In this document: in pieces, positions 22,465 through 30,372 of the stretch
How the letters are laid out: each line of letters begins with the position of its first letter
Position numbering within the stretch: position 1 is the first letter of the stretch
From: Syntrophomonadaceae bacterium
Lineage (GTDB): Bacteria; Bacillota; Dethiobacteria; DTU022
Reading direction: 5' to 3'
NCBI GenBank assembly: GCA_007130825.1
Contig: SLRT01000107.1
Span: forward strand, 1-36,210
DNA length: 36,210 bases
Program-made: the position numbers and the translations under genes
Notes under the pieces: generated by a model
Told to the model about the DNA's origin: nothing
Databases searched by the model: none
Seen by the model: only the letters and a program-made list of their open reading frames with translations

Positions 22465-23160
22465 TTAGCCGAAAAAGAAACGCTTGATCTGGTCAAAATT
22501 ACTTTTGATTGCTGCAGATCCGGAAATATGGCCCATGTGCCCCGGTAAAAGCAGTTCCACTTCTTCAAGGCGGGAAAGTTTATCGATCCCTTGGGCCAGG
22601 GTTTCCATCTTTCCCCCGGGAAGATCAGTTCGGCCGATACTGCCATCAAAAACAGTGTCCCCGGTGATCAGCGCCTTTTCTGCCGGCAGGTAAAAACAAG
22701 TCCCTCCCGGAGAATGGCCGGGGGTATGCACTGCCTTGATCAAATCATTTTTGCCTTTTTCAGATCCCAAATCGAGATCCCCTTCTTCTAAGTAAAAATC
22801 GGGTTTCAGAGAAGGCAGTTCCTGACCGGTCTGGCTGGCATAATGCCCGGTAAGCGCTTCGATGATGAACTCGTCGTCCTGGTGAATACCGAAACGGGCG
22901 CCGCTCTTTTCACGGATCAGGCCGACCGATTCCACATGGTCGGGGTGGCCGTGGGTACATAAGATCAGATCGACAGAAGTAAAATCAAAGCCGTCGGCGG
23001 CCATCTGGCGGGCAAGCATCTCCAGGCAGTTTTCATTAAACTCGTTTCGAATGTGGCCGGGATCGAACAATATGGTCTGTTCGCCCTTGAACAGGCAGGT
23101 GTTACAGTTGTTGGCCATGCCCTGCCATGGATACCAGTATAGTTTTTCGGTTAATTGCAT
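22465..23160 (-). CDS. MBL-fold metallo-hydrolase
   Basis: A 231-residue metallo-beta-lactamase-fold protein with the complete metal site: CTHGHPDHVES (70-79), HTPGHSPGG, GDTVFDGSIGRTDLPGG and a final LLPGHMG. The motif set matches glyoxalase II-like hydrolases and persulfide dioxygenase relatives. ATG 23160 is preferred to 23229 because AAGGAGG precedes it and the earlier segment is not family-like. It is separated from its neighbours by about 150-230 bases and seems to be transcribed alone. Substrate unknown. Confidence 0.88.
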   Translation of the reverse strand: MQLTEKLYWYPWQGMANNCNTCLFKGEQTILFDPGHIRNEFNENCLEMLARQMAADGFDFTSVDLILCTHGHPDHVESVGLIREKSGARFGIHQDDEFIIEALTGHYASQTGQELPSLKPDFYLEEGDLDLGSEKGKNDLIKAVHTPGHSPGGTCFYLPAEKALITGDTVFDGSIGRTDLPGGKMETLAQGIDKLSRLEEVELLLPGHMGHISGSAAIKSNFDQIKRFFFG

Positions 23161-23394
23161 TATATACCTCCTTAGCGCTGCTATAAGTTTTTTACATACT
23201 GTTAAAAACGTCTTGTAACATGATATCATAAATTATTAGCGGTTTGGCAAGTAAGATCACTAAATTTCCTGAGCCTGTTTTAATGCTGCTTGTAAATTTA
23301 TGTTTACCGGAACAAAGCATTGGATATTTAAGATAGCGGCTTTCCGGCGTTCTGTTGAAAAGCAAAAATAAGGGGTGTTTTCGGCCTCCTGAAT

Positions 23395-24216
23395 CTAGCG
23401 CAGGGACAGGGCCAGGGTAACCATCACCTGCATGCCGGCCACCACTTCACGGAAATCCGGATGACTGAACCGCACCGTGCTGGCAGAAACCAGCTCCGCA
23501 CCGGGCATAGAGGCCGCCTCTTCTGCCATCCCCCGGTTCTGGAAAACTATTTCCAAATCTACCGGTGTTTTTAGAGCAACGGCTTGGGTCTGCTTTTTTT
23601 CCCGGATTGCCAGGCCGGCCTGTTCCTGGATCAGCCGGCAGGCTTTTTTAGGGGTTAAAGATTCAACAGCCCGGTGGGCCAGGTTTTTTTTCACTACAGC
23701 TGTTTTAAGTGCGTTTCCCAGCAAGTTTTTGCCTTCACTGCAGGCTTGATCATCGCCGGTAACAAGGCCTACCGGCACTCCGAAATAGCCGGCGATATAA
23801 GCGCTCAGGCCCAGTTCTCCGACAACCTCATTGTTTAACTTCATTTGACCCAGGGCAGAACTGCTGTAGGTATGGGACAAAGTCCCCTGCTCTGCCTGCC
23901 GGGCGTGGTATCCAAGCAGGAATACCAGGTCGAATTGATCTGAAATGCCGGCCATCATGGCCCATTCTTTTGGTGTTCCTGATATTAACTTAACTTCTTC
24001 TTGCAGATCTTCGATCAGAATATTCGTCATTAAACCGTGGCTGTCGTTTACCACTACCTCTTTTGCTCCCGCCTCCATTGCGCCCCGGGCAGCGGCATTT
24101 ACTTCTTCGGTCATCAACAGCCTGGCCCGCCGGTAGCTATCTGATTCTCCACCCAGCTGATCCCGGGAAACCACTCCGGCCACACCTTCCAAGTCTGCGG
24201 AAATATATATTTTCAA
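23395..24216 (-). CDS. M55 family D-aminopeptidase (DppA-like)
   Basis: A 273-residue zinc peptidase that in Bacillus subtilis DppA removes N-terminal D-amino acids from small peptides. The start MKIYISADLEGVAGVVSRDQ carries the Asp and Glu zinc ligands; NDSHG, LGYHA and GTLSHTYSS supply the His ligands, and VTGDDQA is also conserved. Starts at TTG with GGGAGGG upstream. It likely recycles D-Ala-containing cell-wall or dipeptide material. No dpp transporter genes lie beside it. A 20-base palindrome lies 36 bases upstream and may be its operator. Confidence 0.92.
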   Translation of the reverse strand: MKIYISADLEGVAGVVSRDQLGGESDSYRRARLLMTEEVNAAARGAMEAGAKEVVVNDSHGLMTNILIEDLQEEVKLISGTPKEWAMMAGISDQFDLVFLLGYHARQAEQGTLSHTYSSSALGQMKLNNEVVGELGLSAYIAGYFGVPVGLVTGDDQACSEGKNLLGNALKTAVVKKNLAHRAVESLTPKKACRLIQEQAGLAIREKKQTQAVALKTPVDLEIVFQNRGMAEEAASMPGAELVSASTVRFSHPDFREVVAGMQVMVTLALSLR

Positions 24217-24251
24217 ATAAATCCCTCCCTATTTACCCATCACTGGTGCTA

Positions 24252-24271
24252 TTTTAACTGACCAGTTAAAA
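24252..24271. promoter_or_regulatory. Palindromic operator candidate upstream of the M55 peptidase
   Basis: TTTTAACTG (24252-24260) and CAGTTAAAA (24263-24271) are perfect 9-base arms around AC. On the minus strand the palindrome overlaps TAAAAT, a possible -10. A half-site AACCAGTTAA is seen again near 24335. No regulator gene is adjacent. Confidence 0.45.
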
Positions 24272-24439
24272 AGTATGGACTGGAACTCGCCTCGGGTTGT
24301 GACTCTGTTTTTTTTTCGCCAAAACTAACTGCTTGAACCAGTTAATCTTAAACTTTACCGCTGCTAAAATATCAACCGGCGGAAGTTCTTTGAAATTGCC
24401 GCTATTGAAATAAGGGAAAGTAATAATCTTTTCCTTCAT
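24266..24439 (-). CDS. Possible small ORF, doubtful
   Basis: ATG at 24439 opens 57 residues (MKEKIITFPYFNSGNFKELP then PVDILAAVKFKINWFKQLVL and a basic tail). The composition is protein-like, but there is no ribosome site, it overlaps the decayed Rpn-type remnant, and its end runs into the operator palindrome. It may itself be a leftover of a larger gene. I do not recognise it. Confidence 0.2.
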   Translation of the reverse strand: MKEKIITFPYFNSGNFKELPPVDILAAVKFKINWFKQLVLAKKKQSHNPRRVPVHTF

Positions 24440-24639
24440 CCCATTTTGGGATTACTGTAGATTTTCTATTTTCTTCTTTTGAAAAACCGGTATGCTTCAT
24501 GATTTTTTTCTCTCGGTTCACCATCTATTATAAGCATTTGCTTGGCAACTATTACAGCGCCTTTATCCATAACCTTTTTCTCGGCATCCTTCCATGCTTT
24601 TTGCAAGTTTTTCTCGATGTTAGTAATAATTTCTGTCAC
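24402..24639 (-). pseudogene. Frameshifted C-terminal remnant of an Rpn-type nuclease / transposase-like protein
   Basis: From GTG 24639 the minus strand reads TEIITNIEKNLQKAWKDAEK ... AKQMLIIDGEPREK and soon stops at 24466. After a seven-A run (24503-24509) the other frame continues naturally as IMKHTGFSKEENRKST and ends at 24402. The rejoined text, a charged coiled helix followed by a short hydrophobic unit and a G-[LF]-S-K-E-E motif, matches the C-terminal tail of Rpn/PD-(D/E)XK recombination-promoting nucleases. The nuclease domain is absent. It overlaps the vapC-like stop by 20 bases. Similarity is judged by eye. Confidence 0.4.
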
Positions 24640-25060
24640 CTCCGCTGGGCGGGTTTTTTCTAATGTCTATTACTTCAATTCCTTCCTTTCCAGCTTGCAA
24701 AATTATTTCAGGATCGCCGGTTACAACCGGGCCTTTACTCTCATCAGCCAGGGCTAAAACAAAACAATCCGCATAAGAAAGCCCGCCTTCCGCCTTAAAG
24801 AAAGCCGCTGCTTTAATCCTTGGCCAGGTAGTTTCAATCAATGCTATTGATTCTTCCAATAAAATATTCTCGATAACTTCTTCTGCAGATCTTTTTCCAC
24901 GTCTGCGCAGCGTAATATAGTATATTTCTCCCAGGTTAATCATGCTCAAAAAAACCTGAGTGTCGGGATCGCTCAGGCAATCTGCAACCACCTGTGCTCC
25001 ATCGCCATCTTCAAGCAAATCCAATAATGCGTAAGAGTCAAATATAATATTCGCACTCAT
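24620..25060 (-). CDS. PIN-domain ribonuclease, VapC-like toxin
   Basis: A 146-residue PIN-fold protein. The four acidic residues that bind metal in PIN nucleases can be seen: Asp8 in IIFDSYALL, Glu45 in NLGEIYY, Asp98 in LSYADCFVLALA and Asp116 in VVTGDPE. Its ATG overlaps the upstream antitoxin stop by four bases (ATGA). VapC toxins cut specific tRNA or rRNA sites and are held inactive by the partner antitoxin. It seems intact. The last residues overlap the decayed Rpn-type remnant. Confidence 0.9.
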   Translation of the reverse strand: MSANIIFDSYALLDLLEDGDGAQVVADCLSDPDTQVFLSMINLGEIYYITLRRRGKRSAEEVIENILLEESIALIETTWPRIKAAAFFKAEGGLSYADCFVLALADESKGPVVTGDPEIILQAGKEGIEVIDIRKNPPSGGDRNYY

Positions 25061-25299
25061 TTATCATTGACCCGTTCTTTTTTCCTGTCTTCTAACAACT
25101 GCTCTACCAGCGACTTGCTCTCATCATCCTTTAATTTACCTCTTAACTGTAAAACAGGATGATCTCCTACCGGGCACAAAGTTATGTTATTCTCTGTTTC
25201 CTTGATAATCAGCTTGTCACCCTTTTTCAAATCGTAACGTTTTCTCAGTTCTGCCGGCAAAGATATTTGCCCTTTCCCAGACACTGTTACTTTATACAT
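25057..25299 (-). CDS. AbrB/SpoVT-type antitoxin (VapB-like)
   Basis: An 80-residue protein. The N-terminal swapped-hairpin DNA-binding domain is clear: YKVTVSGKGQISLPAELRKR then YDLKKGDKLIIKE. The C-terminal half is acidic and charged (LKDDESKSLVEQLLEDRKKE) and should wrap the toxin. It binds its own promoter, which in this case is a near-consensus one at 25337-25365. Four-base overlap with the PIN gene. The pair is a complete type II toxin-antitoxin module. Confidence 0.9.
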   Translation of the reverse strand: MYKVTVSGKGQISLPAELRKRYDLKKGDKLIIKETENNITLCPVGDHPVLQLRGKLKDDESKSLVEQLLEDRKKERVNDK

Positions 25300-25336
25300 T
25301 TGCCTTACCTCCCAGACTTATGCCTTACTTAACCTT

Positions 25337-25365
25337 AGTATACATGGCAATACTGGTAATGTAAA
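25337..25365 (-). promoter_or_regulatory. Promoter of the vapBC-like pair
   Basis: On the minus strand TTTACA (25365-25360), a 17-base spacer and TATACT (25342-25337), about 38 bases before the antitoxin ATG. Confidence 0.7.
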
Positions 25366-25372
25366 GCAAGAC

Positions 25373-25403
25373 AGGGGACGGATGAAGCAGAGAACCGTCC
25401 CCT
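25373..25403. repeat. 9-bp perfect inverted repeat at the end of the MATE gene
   Basis: AGGGGACGG (25373-25381) and CCGTCCCCT (25395-25403), 13-base loop. The left end touches the MATE stop codon (25402-25404), and the right arm is eight bases from the vapBC -35. No T-run follows on the minus strand, so it is not a standard terminator; it resembles dispersed GGGGACGG hairpins linked with mobile elements in clostridia (from memory). Confidence 0.6.
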
Positions 25404-26769
25404 AAATTACTTCTTCGTAAGGGACATAGGGGCGAAGGGGTATGTTTTGGTTTTTAAGTTCGCGGGAAACCATGGCAAAGGTAATGATAAAAGCCAGCAT
25501 GTCGCTTACCGGGCGGGCTACCCATACCCCAAGCAGGCCGGAATAACTGGACAGGATCAGCAGCAGGGGTATAAAGAGCATGACCTCCCGCAGCAGGGAC
25601 AAGAACAAAGAAGGCGCCGCCTTGCCGATAGCCTGGAAAAATACGGTGGAGACGACCTGGATCCCGATTAAAGGCAGCATAACCATCATAATACGCATGG
25701 AGTAAGTGCCCATGGCCAGAAGTTCCGGTTCCGAAGTAAAAAAGCCCAGGAAAGTGGACGGACTAATGTAAACTGCGAGGGTCAAAAGGGTAATGAAAAC
25801 CGTGCTGATGGTAAAGCCCTTTATTACAGTTTCCCGGATGCGGCTGCCTTTTTCGGCCCCGTAATTATAGCCGATAACCGGGAGCAAGCCCTGGGAAAAA
25901 CCGACCACCGGCATAATAATGAGCATTTGCAGACGAAAGAACAAACCCATGGCAGCGATGGGAATGTGGCCAAAACCAGCCAGGATGATGTTGGTAACGG
26001 TCAGGGACATATTCTTGCTAAAAAGGCGGAGCATACTGGGAAATCCGATCTTAAAGATGTTGTTAATTATATACCAGTCCGGGATCATGTTTACCGGTAA
26101 CAGGGCCAGGTTGCTTTTACCGCTTAAAAAATGCAATAAAAGGATAAATGCCCCCGCGCTCTTAGCCAGCACCGTGGCCACGGCGGCACCCTGAATTTCC
26201 ATGCCGAGGGTAAAAATGAAGATCGGATCGAGGGCAATGTTTAAAAGCGAAGAACCGATCATGATTTTCATCGAGAACAAGGGACTGCCCTCGGCCCGAA
26301 CAACATTGTTCAAGCTCATGATCAGGAAAAAAACCACCGACCAGGTAGTAATAACCGAGGTGTATTCTTCGGTGTAGCCGAGGATCTCCGGCGAGGCCCC
26401 GACCATGATTAGCAGCGGACGGAGGTAATAATAACTGGCCAGGGCGATAATCGACCCAAAGGCCAGGGCCAGGCTGACTACCTGCCCGACCGCTTTTTCC
26501 GCGTCGCGGTTGTTGCCGGCGCCCAAAGAGCGGGAGATCAGTGAAGCAGACCCCACCCCCACTCCCACTCCGATCGCTCCGAGGATCATTTGGATCGGAA
26601 ATGCTACGGACAGGGCAGCAATCGCTTCGCTGCCCAGGCGGCCGATAAAGATGGTATCGACCACGTTATAAGTAGCCGCTACCACCATCCCCACCGTGGC
26701 TGGTAAAGAATAGCGAAAAAGAAGCCTGGTTATGCTCTCTTTGCCCATTGCTTCGTAATCGTTTTGCAC
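25402..26769 (-). CDS. MATE family efflux transporter
   Basis: A 455-residue membrane protein with about twelve hydrophobic segments. It exports cationic drugs or metabolites using Na+ or H+ gradients. Landmarks are LLFRYSLPATVGMVVAATYN, VVDTIFIGRLGSEAIAALSV, GVGSASLISRSLGAGN in the first half, and GFSQGLLPVIGYNYGAEKGS in the second. The start is uncertain: GTG 26769 (GGGGGA upstream, product starts QNDYEAMGKES) fits the family better than TTG 26808. Single gene between azlD and the vapBC promoter. Substrate not predictable. Confidence 0.9.
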   Translation of the reverse strand: MQNDYEAMGKESITRLLFRYSLPATVGMVVAATYNVVDTIFIGRLGSEAIAALSVAFPIQMILGAIGVGVGVGSASLISRSLGAGNNRDAEKAVGQVVSLALAFGSIIALASYYYLRPLLIMVGASPEILGYTEEYTSVITTWSVVFFLIMSLNNVVRAEGSPLFSMKIMIGSSLLNIALDPIFIFTLGMEIQGAAVATVLAKSAGAFILLLHFLSGKSNLALLPVNMIPDWYIINNIFKIGFPSMLRLFSKNMSLTVTNIILAGFGHIPIAAMGLFFRLQMLIIMPVVGFSQGLLPVIGYNYGAEKGSRIRETVIKGFTISTVFITLLTLAVYISPSTFLGFFTSEPELLAMGTYSMRIMMVMLPLIGIQVVSTVFFQAIGKAAPSLFLSLLREVMLFIPLLLILSSYSGLLGVWVARPVSDMLAFIITFAMVSRELKNQNIPLRPYVPYEEVI

Positions 26770-26928
26770 CTGTTTATTCCCCCGTGAACCGCTTTGACCG
26801 GCAAACACTTTTAAACCAAAAGTATACCGCAGAGAATGCCTGCAGTTTTAGAAGTTAACATATTTATCTTTTACTGTCCACTGCGTCCCTGATGAAATCA
26901 GGCACTCCGCAAATGCTTCCTTAATATA

Positions 26929-26961
26929 GCCCTAAATATTGCCAGAGGGCAGTTTTAGGGC
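26929..26961. terminator. Hairpin between azlD and the MATE gene
   Basis: GCCCTAAA (26929-26936) pairs with TTTAGGGC (26954-26961), with an inner TGCC/GGCA. It lies 32 bases past the azlD stop. A T-run is absent on the minus strand, so termination is uncertain. Confidence 0.45.
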
Positions 26962-26992
26962 AAAAAATGGGTAAAGGCTAAAAGGATATTTT

Positions 26993-27331
26993 TCAGGGTA
27001 AAAAAAACCGGAAAAGAGCGATCATGAACATGCCGAACAATACTGTGGCAAAAAGGTTGCGGGTCAGTATGGCGATGACAAACACCGGTATGGAAACCCA
27101 AAAGGCCGGGTTTGTAATAACAGCAAAATCAAGTGTGCCTTCCGGGGCAAAGAGGGTTGGAGCAAGCAGCGCGGCCAAAACAGACACCGGCACGTATGAT
27201 AGCCACCGCTCAACCGTTTCAGGCAGCCTGCGCCGGGAAAGGAGCAAGACCGGAAGAACACGGGGAAGGTAAGTCACCGCCGACATCAGGAAGATCAGTA
27301 AAATCATTGCAGAGGCGCCCGGATCAGGCAT
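26993..27331 (-). CDS. azlD: Branched-chain amino acid exporter subunit AzlD
   Basis: A 112-residue membrane protein with four hydrophobic segments. The family motif TYLPRVLPVLLLSRRRLPETVERWLSYVPVSVLAALLAP is present (residues about 20-58; the conserved Arg-Pro and W-L-x-Y-V-P). With AzlC it exports branched-chain amino acids or analogues. Its start overlaps the azlC stop by eight bases. Confidence 0.92.
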   Translation of the reverse strand: MPDPGASAMILLIFLMSAVTYLPRVLPVLLLSRRRLPETVERWLSYVPVSVLAALLAPTLFAPEGTLDFAVITNPAFWVSIPVFVIAILTRNLFATVLFGMFMIALFRFFLP

Positions 27332-28178
27332 GATTGTTTTGTCCTCCTTCCGGTCCGGCTGCGCTGCCCGGCTTTTCCGGATGCGGCCGATCAGGCAAGT
27401 TGTTCGAAACCCGGTCGCCGGGTCCTGGATTTTGTTTCCAGAAAGCGCCGAGCGTGGCGGTGATTACCGTGGCCAAAATAATATAAAGCTGGTTCATCCC
27501 GGCCAGGTAGAATGAAAGACCGAGTACCGCAGCGATAATCGCGATGGCTACATGGCGATAGTTTTCAATCTGCATGACCAAAAGGGCAATGAACATGGCC
27601 GGCAGGGCGTAGTCAATACCCAGCACAGCAGTATCAAATGTCAAACGGACACCGATCCAGGCGCCAAAAAGCGTCCCGGCCACCCAGGCCAGGTGGGCCG
27701 AGTGATTCAGGGCAAAAAGTTCTGCTATCGGCGGAGTACCTTTTGTGCGGAAGTGGGTCGAATGCAGGGCAAAAGATTCATCGGTTATTTCGTAGCTGAA
27801 CAGGGCCTGCTGCCAGGGCTTTAAATTACGCAGGTGCGGAGCCAGATAAGCGCTCATCAGCATATGGCGCAGGTTGACCAAAAAAACGGTGATTGTTATG
27901 GCCGCTATTCCCGTGCCGGTATCGATCAGGCCGACGGCAATCAACTGCGCGGATCCGGCAAAAACAAATACGGACATAGCCACAGCGCTGTAAATGCTTA
28001 ATCCGGCGGTGGAGGCAAGAACACCAAAGGCAATTCCGATCGGCAGATAGCCGAGGATGATCGGAACAGCCCTGACCATACCGGTCAGGGCCAGGTTAAA
28101 GTTATTTTTTTCAGCGGCGGCATGTTCTTTTTCAACACCTTCAGGAGACCGCTTTTCCCAGTCTTCGCTTACTGCCAA
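27324..28178 (-). CDS. azlC: Branched-chain amino acid exporter permease AzlC
   Basis: A 284-residue membrane protein. After a hydrophilic N-terminal stretch of about 28 residues it has AVPIILGYLPIGIAFGVLAS, FVFAGSAQLIAVGLI, VNLRHMLMSAYLAPHLR and ALFSYEITDESFAL, all AzlC/LIV-E hallmarks, with about seven further segments. The C-terminal tail is hydrophilic and Pro/Gly-rich. Starts at TTG with AGGTGAT just upstream. It pairs with AzlD in an eight-base overlap. No Lrp-type regulator is in the window. Confidence 0.92.
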   Translation of the reverse strand: MAVSEDWEKRSPEGVEKEHAAAEKNNFNLALTGMVRAVPIILGYLPIGIAFGVLASTAGLSIYSAVAMSVFVFAGSAQLIAVGLIDTGTGIAAITITVFLVNLRHMLMSAYLAPHLRNLKPWQQALFSYEITDESFALHSTHFRTKGTPPIAELFALNHSAHLAWVAGTLFGAWIGVRLTFDTAVLGIDYALPAMFIALLVMQIENYRHVAIAIIAAVLGLSFYLAGMNQLYIILATVITATLGAFWKQNPGPGDRVSNNLPDRPHPEKPGSAAGPEGGQNNHA

Positions 28179-28322
28179 CTAATCACCTGTTATATCTCAG
28201 TAATCTTTCCTCAGTAATAGTTCCCCAGTAGTCTTTACTCCGGCCGCCTGTTGTTTTTCTGCAGCCGGAAATATATATGCTTCCCTGCGTCATAACCAGG
28301 AATTATATAGGCCACGCATGGA

Positions 28323-28574
28323 TCAGGTTAATTTATAAACTGCGTCCCCTTCTCTGACCTTGTCCTTAACCTTCAGGCCGACCAAGTCACCCGCTTTGGC
28401 TTGATCAATGCTTTGGTGTTCGACCTGCATTGACTTAACCTCCTGCTCCAGGTCGGTTGTGGAACCGACTATGGCGAGCACATCTCCCACTGCCAGCGGG
28501 TTGTCAAGCTGCAGAATTGCCACCCCGATTTTGCTGTAATAATGGGTTACCTGGCCGATTGCCTGTCGTTCCAT
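28323..28574 (-). CDS. Small EF-Tu-domain-2-like beta-barrel protein
   Basis: An 83-residue protein from ATG 28574 (MERQAIGQVTHYYSKIGVAI). The series IGQVTHYYSKIGVAIL ... LAVGDVLAIVGSTTDLEQEV ... AKAGDLVGLKVKDKVREGDA follows the domain-2 barrel of translation factors. Such stand-alone barrels are often found next to U32 peptidase genes, which are not seen here. A GTG or TTG start 3-4 codons upstream is also possible. It lies 72 bases after thioredoxin on the same strand and could be in its transcript. Exact role unknown; RNA or tRNA binding is suggested only by the fold. Confidence 0.8.
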   Translation of the reverse strand: MERQAIGQVTHYYSKIGVAILQLDNPLAVGDVLAIVGSTTDLEQEVKSMQVEHQSIDQAKAGDLVGLKVKDKVREGDAVYKLT

Positions 28575-28657
28575 GGCTAACAACACATCCCTTCGGAATA
28601 TTTGTTATGTTATTCGCCACCGGGAAGCCTTCCTCCTGCCCATTTGCAGCAAATAAG

Positions 28658-28984
28658 CTAGATATGCTGTTCGACTTTTTCAGTAAGAGCTTGTTTGTTC
28701 ATCGCGCCCATAAAGCTGTCCACAACCTGGCCGTTTTTAAACAGAAACATGGTCGGAATACTCATAACATCATATTTCTGGGCCAGGTCCTGATTCTCAT
28801 CGACATTGACCTTGACCACTTTCAAACGGTCCTGATTGGCTTCGGCCAGTTCTTCCAGGACCGGTCCCAGCATTTTACAGGGACCGCACCAGGGGGCCCA
28901 AAAATCGACCAGCACCGGCAACGATTCCTGCATTACCTCTCCTTCAAATTGCGTCCCATTAATTTCTTTTACAGCTCCTGCCAT
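28658..28984 (-). CDS. trxA: Thioredoxin
   Basis: A 108-residue cytoplasmic dithiol oxidoreductase with the WCGPC active site (residues 32-36), preceded by VLVDFWAP and followed by the conserved cis-proline (SIPTMFLF) and the closing G-x-M helix. Typical length. ATG with GGGAGG upstream. It has its own promoter candidates and is followed by the small beta-barrel gene. Confidence 0.97.
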   Translation of the reverse strand: MAGAVKEINGTQFEGEVMQESLPVLVDFWAPWCGPCKMLGPVLEELAEANQDRLKVVKVNVDENQDLAQKYDVMSIPTMFLFKNGQVVDSFMGAMNKQALTEKVEQHI

Positions 28985-29049
28985 AATATTATCCTCCCGA
29001 TCTCATTATAGTTTAGATTAGAAACAACGCACTGTCTGCGTCTATTAAC

Positions 29050-29079
29050 ATTTTACACCAGCATGGGAAAAAGGGTCAA
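29050..29079 (-). promoter_or_regulatory. Promoter candidate of trxA
   Basis: On the minus strand TTGACC (29079-29074), an 18-base spacer and TAAAAT (29055-29050), about 65 bases before the ATG. A second TATAAT is closer to the gene (about 29005) but lacks a good -35. Confidence 0.5.
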
Positions 29080-29246
29080 CCAAGTCGGCTTAACTTCCTG
29101 ATAACCTGGATGCATCCCGGTAAAACATTAAAGGAAATAGCCGTAAAAGACGGTTTTATCGATGGTTTTAAGGGTTAATTTTATCATCGCCCAAAAAAAG
29201 AATAACTAGCTGTATTCAAAGCAGAAAGGCTCTTAACCTGGTTTAT

Positions 29247-30164
29247 TTACAGCAGGCGCAGGCCGGCTTTTATAAAAGCGTCACGGGCGGAACTAAACTC
29301 TGCAGCGGTAATGCGGCGTCTTAACGGCGGATAATCGTTTGCCTGGTGGGCCGGGTAATACTGGGCCATAACGTTGACAGCGCAGCCGGGCGAGATTTCT
29401 TCGCTGAGCATGCGGGCCACAGTTTCACTGCCGGCCAGGTCCTCCGGCAAAACCAGGTGGCGGACTAAAAGCCCCCGGTAGGCGATATTTCCCGGGCCGA
29501 CCTGCAGATCGCCGACCTGGCGCTGCATTTCTTTTAATCCTTCCCGGAGATTGGTGAAATAGTCTTTGACCCCGGAATAAATTTCACCCGTGCGGTCGGA
29601 ACCGTACTTGGCATCGGGCATGTAGATATCGATAAAACCTTCCAGCAGGCGCAATGATCGGACCGATTCATACCCCCCGCAGTTATAGACAACCGGCAGG
29701 CGCAAGCCGGCCCGGGCGGCTATATCGATAGCGGCTGCAATCTGGTAGAGATAAGGAGTCGGACTGACCAGGTTGATGTTGCTGCAACCCTGTTCCTGGA
29801 GGCGGATCATCGTATGAAACAGCTCTTCAATACTGCTTGGGCGTTCAGTATCAAGGCCCCTGCTGATAGTCCAATTCTGGCAGTAGACACAGCCGAGGTT
29901 ACAGTTTGTGAAAAAGATGGTCCCCGATCCGGTGCGCCCGACCAGTTCCCTTTCCTCGCCGAAGTGCGGTCCGGCGCTGCTGATATAGATGTCGGCAGCA
30001 ACCCCGCATTCACCGGTTTCTCCCTGCAGGCGGTTAACCCGGCATTGACGGGGGCAAATCGTGCAGCTGTTCAATACCTGGTAGAGCTTGCCAATTCGTT
30101 CCGACCGTTCTTCGGCCGTCATTTTCAGGTAGGCGGGGCCGCGATTGTTATCCCGATCGGACAT
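29247..30164 (-). CDS. Radical SAM protein, pyruvate formate-lyase activase-like
   Basis: A 305-residue iron-sulfur enzyme. The radical SAM cluster motif is C88-x3-C92-x2-C95 (CNLGCVYCQNW). An N-terminal Cys set, C34-x2-C37-x3-C41 and C53 (CTICPRQC ... GECG), could hold a second cluster. Other landmarks are VSPTPYL, VYNCGGYES and DIYMPDAKYG. This plan matches the uncharacterised PflA-related group often annotated as radical SAM protein, close to the AmmeMemoRadiSam-type activases. No glycyl radical enzyme gene is adjacent. ATG 30164 is preferred to TTG 30170 because GGGAGG is 9 bases before it. Confidence 0.85.
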   Translation of the reverse strand: MSDRDNNRGPAYLKMTAEERSERIGKLYQVLNSCTICPRQCRVNRLQGETGECGVAADIYISSAGPHFGEERELVGRTGSGTIFFTNCNLGCVYCQNWTISRGLDTERPSSIEELFHTMIRLQEQGCSNINLVSPTPYLYQIAAAIDIAARAGLRLPVVYNCGGYESVRSLRLLEGFIDIYMPDAKYGSDRTGEIYSGVKDYFTNLREGLKEMQRQVGDLQVGPGNIAYRGLLVRHLVLPEDLAGSETVARMLSEEISPGCAVNVMAQYYPAHQANDYPPLRRRITAAEFSSARDAFIKAGLRLL

Positions 30165-30372
30165 TACCAAATGCCTCCCTGTGCAGGTCCAGGTTTAAAT
30201 AGCAGCTTTAGCGGCAGTAAATCCAGTTTGCCGGCTTGTTGCTATTTTTCTGCAAAACCGGTCGAATTCCTGCCGGTAAAACCATCTGTAAATAGCTTTT
30301 TCTGCATCGTTTGCTTTATGACATACAGGCGCCGGTCTTCTTGTTTTAGCTGCCGGCATTTCAGCGCCGTGA

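Noticed and set aside
22344-22649. 101-residue minus-strand frame
   Set aside because: Overlaps the 3' end of the MBL-fold hydrolase in another frame; the hydrolase is clearly the real gene.
28240-28268. CCGGC/GCCGG hairpin as a terminator between the beta-barrel gene and azlC
   Set aside because: The stem is imperfect and no T-run follows on either strand, so termination cannot be supported.
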